Source of the DNA: Acidimicrobiia bacterium
GTDB lineage: Bacteria > Actinomycetota > Acidimicrobiia > IMCC26256 > PALSA-555
NCBI GenBank assembly: GCA_022865365.1
Contig: JALHSW010000655.1
Coordinates: forward strand, 1-5,791
Direction of reading: 5' to 3'
Length of the DNA: 5,791 nt
Numbering within the stretch: position 1 is the first letter of the stretch; the number at the start of each line of letters is the position of its first letter. Below the pieces are notes generated by a model that worked only from the letters and a program-made list of their open reading frames with translations, did not search any database and had not been told where the DNA came from. Positions 5,456-5,791 of the stretch are shown here, in pieces. A program made the position numbers and the translations under genes.

Positions 5456-5652
5456 GCGGGAACGTCGACCGGCGTGATGATCAGCGGTTCAGGAAGCTCG
5501 AAACCGGGCTCGTCCTCGAAGTAGAGGCCCAGCGCTTCGGCGAGGTTCGCGCGGGCTTCATCGACCGTCCGGCCTTGGCTCGTGACCTCGACCTCGAGGC
5601 AACGGGCCACGTACCAGTCGTCTTCGTGGGAGATCGCTGCGGTCAATCGCAC
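5452..5652 (-). CDS. hicB: HicB-family antitoxin
   Basis: A 66-aa antitoxin that binds and neutralises the HicA encoded next to it. The sequence fits the HicB/UPF0150 fold: RLTAAISHEDDWYVARCLEVEVTSQGRTVDEARANLAEALGLYFEDE, followed by a short tail ELPEPLIITPVDVPA. There is no room for the C-terminal helix-turn-helix or ribbon-helix-helix that many HicB proteins use to repress their own promoter. I chose GTG at 5652-5650 because the fold begins right there and a TATCCT -10 box lies 6 bases upstream. An ATG at 5727 would add 25 non-homologous residues and run into the attachment-like repeats. The antitoxin gene comes first and the toxin second, the reverse of classical hicAB. Confidence 0.88.
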   Translation of the reverse strand: MRLTAAISHEDDWYVARCLEVEVTSQGRTVDEARANLAEALGLYFEDEPGFELPEPLIITPVDVPA

Positions 5653-5658
5653 GAGACA

Positions 5659-5691
5659 AGGATACCGAGACAGACGGCGCCTCCCAGCGCC
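5659..5691 (-). promoter_or_regulatory. Candidate promoter and operator of hicBA
   Basis: On the minus strand TATCCT (5664-5659) ends 6 bases before the GTG start of hicB, which predicts a leaderless transcript. No good -35 is seen. A 5-bp inverted repeat GGCGC-N6-GCGCC (5676-5691) overlaps the -35 position and could be an operator, or chance in GC-rich DNA. The promoter lies between hicB and the right attachment-like module. Confidence 0.4.
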
Positions 5692-5709
5692 TTGCGCCAT
5701 CCCAATCGA

Positions 5710-5791
5710 TGTCACCGAACGTGTCACCAGGCGGGCGGGACTGGGCGGTACTCGGCGGTACCAGACGGACGTTCGTCAAGTTGCTCATAAC
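5710..5791 (+). repeat. Attachment-site arm/core module, right copy, cut by the window end
   Basis: TGTCACC at 5710-5716 and 5722-5728 (12 bases apart, as in the left copy) is followed by GGGACT and GGTACT, then GGTACC (5757-5762) and GACGGACGTTCGTC (5764-5777). The window stops inside the anticodon loop of a tRNA (CTCATAAC, 5784-5791). The last 56 bases match 2143-2198 at 52 positions, with a constant offset of 3,593. The left copy has 60 extra bases between the TGTCACC pair and the core, so this copy is the simpler form. A tRNA 3' half should follow beyond the window. Confidence 0.65.

Noticed and set aside
5407..5790. Plus-strand frame opposite hicB and the right module
   Set aside because: The minus strand carries the HicB fold and GTGA coupling to HicA. 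The plus frame ends in repeat sequence also found at 2143-2198 and has no motif.

Overview
The window is high-GC DNA with strong G/C preference at codon third positions. It also has start codons without a Shine-Dalgarno, apparently leaderless, and a class III cyclase/NB-ARC/TPR gene. Together these point to an actinobacterium, possibly of an environmental lineage such as Acidimicrobiia. The lineage is inferred from style, not from a marker gene. No integrase, plasmid replication gene or CRISPR array is visible.

Layout, left to right. Positions 1-55 hold the apparent 3' end of a gene that starts outside the window, followed by a GC-rich hairpin. Positions 222-1999 hold four short plus-strand genes: a DUF2786-type protein (222-929), an unrecognised 116-aa protein (979-1329), and a closely spaced pair of conserved but uncharacterised small proteins (1353-1733 and 1754-1999). 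The first two genes share an identical 11-base element exactly 30 bases before their start codons, so they are probably controlled by the same factor. Positions 2000-2349 hold no gene. They contain paired TGTCACC repeats, a cluster of GGACT/GGTACT repeats, a conserved 25-base block, the 3' half of a CAT-anticodon (Met-type) tRNA without its 5' half, a hairpin and a candidate promoter.

From 2350 to 5136 one reading frame encodes an adenylate/guanylate cyclase fused to an NB-ARC-like ATPase and a TPR-like helical region. A single in-frame TAG at 3130-3132, just after the P-loop region, interrupts it. Overlapping its end is a 22-codon remnant (5129-5197) of the start of a second cyclase gene, cut off after the first conserved strand. 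A HicB-HicA toxin-antitoxin pair then lies on the minus strand (5652-5234).

The window ends in a second copy of the module seen at 2057-2198: paired TGTCACC, GGACT/GGTACT, the 25-base block and the anticodon loop CTCATAAC, at 5710-5791. The two modules are direct repeats (52 of 56 bases identical over the last 56) spaced 3,593 bp apart. The most economical reading is a tandem array of elements or cassettes inserted at a Met-type tRNA gene. Each ends in an integrase arm/core site and a displaced tRNA 3' half, and the complete unit seen here carries a decayed cyclase and a HicBA module but no integrase of its own.
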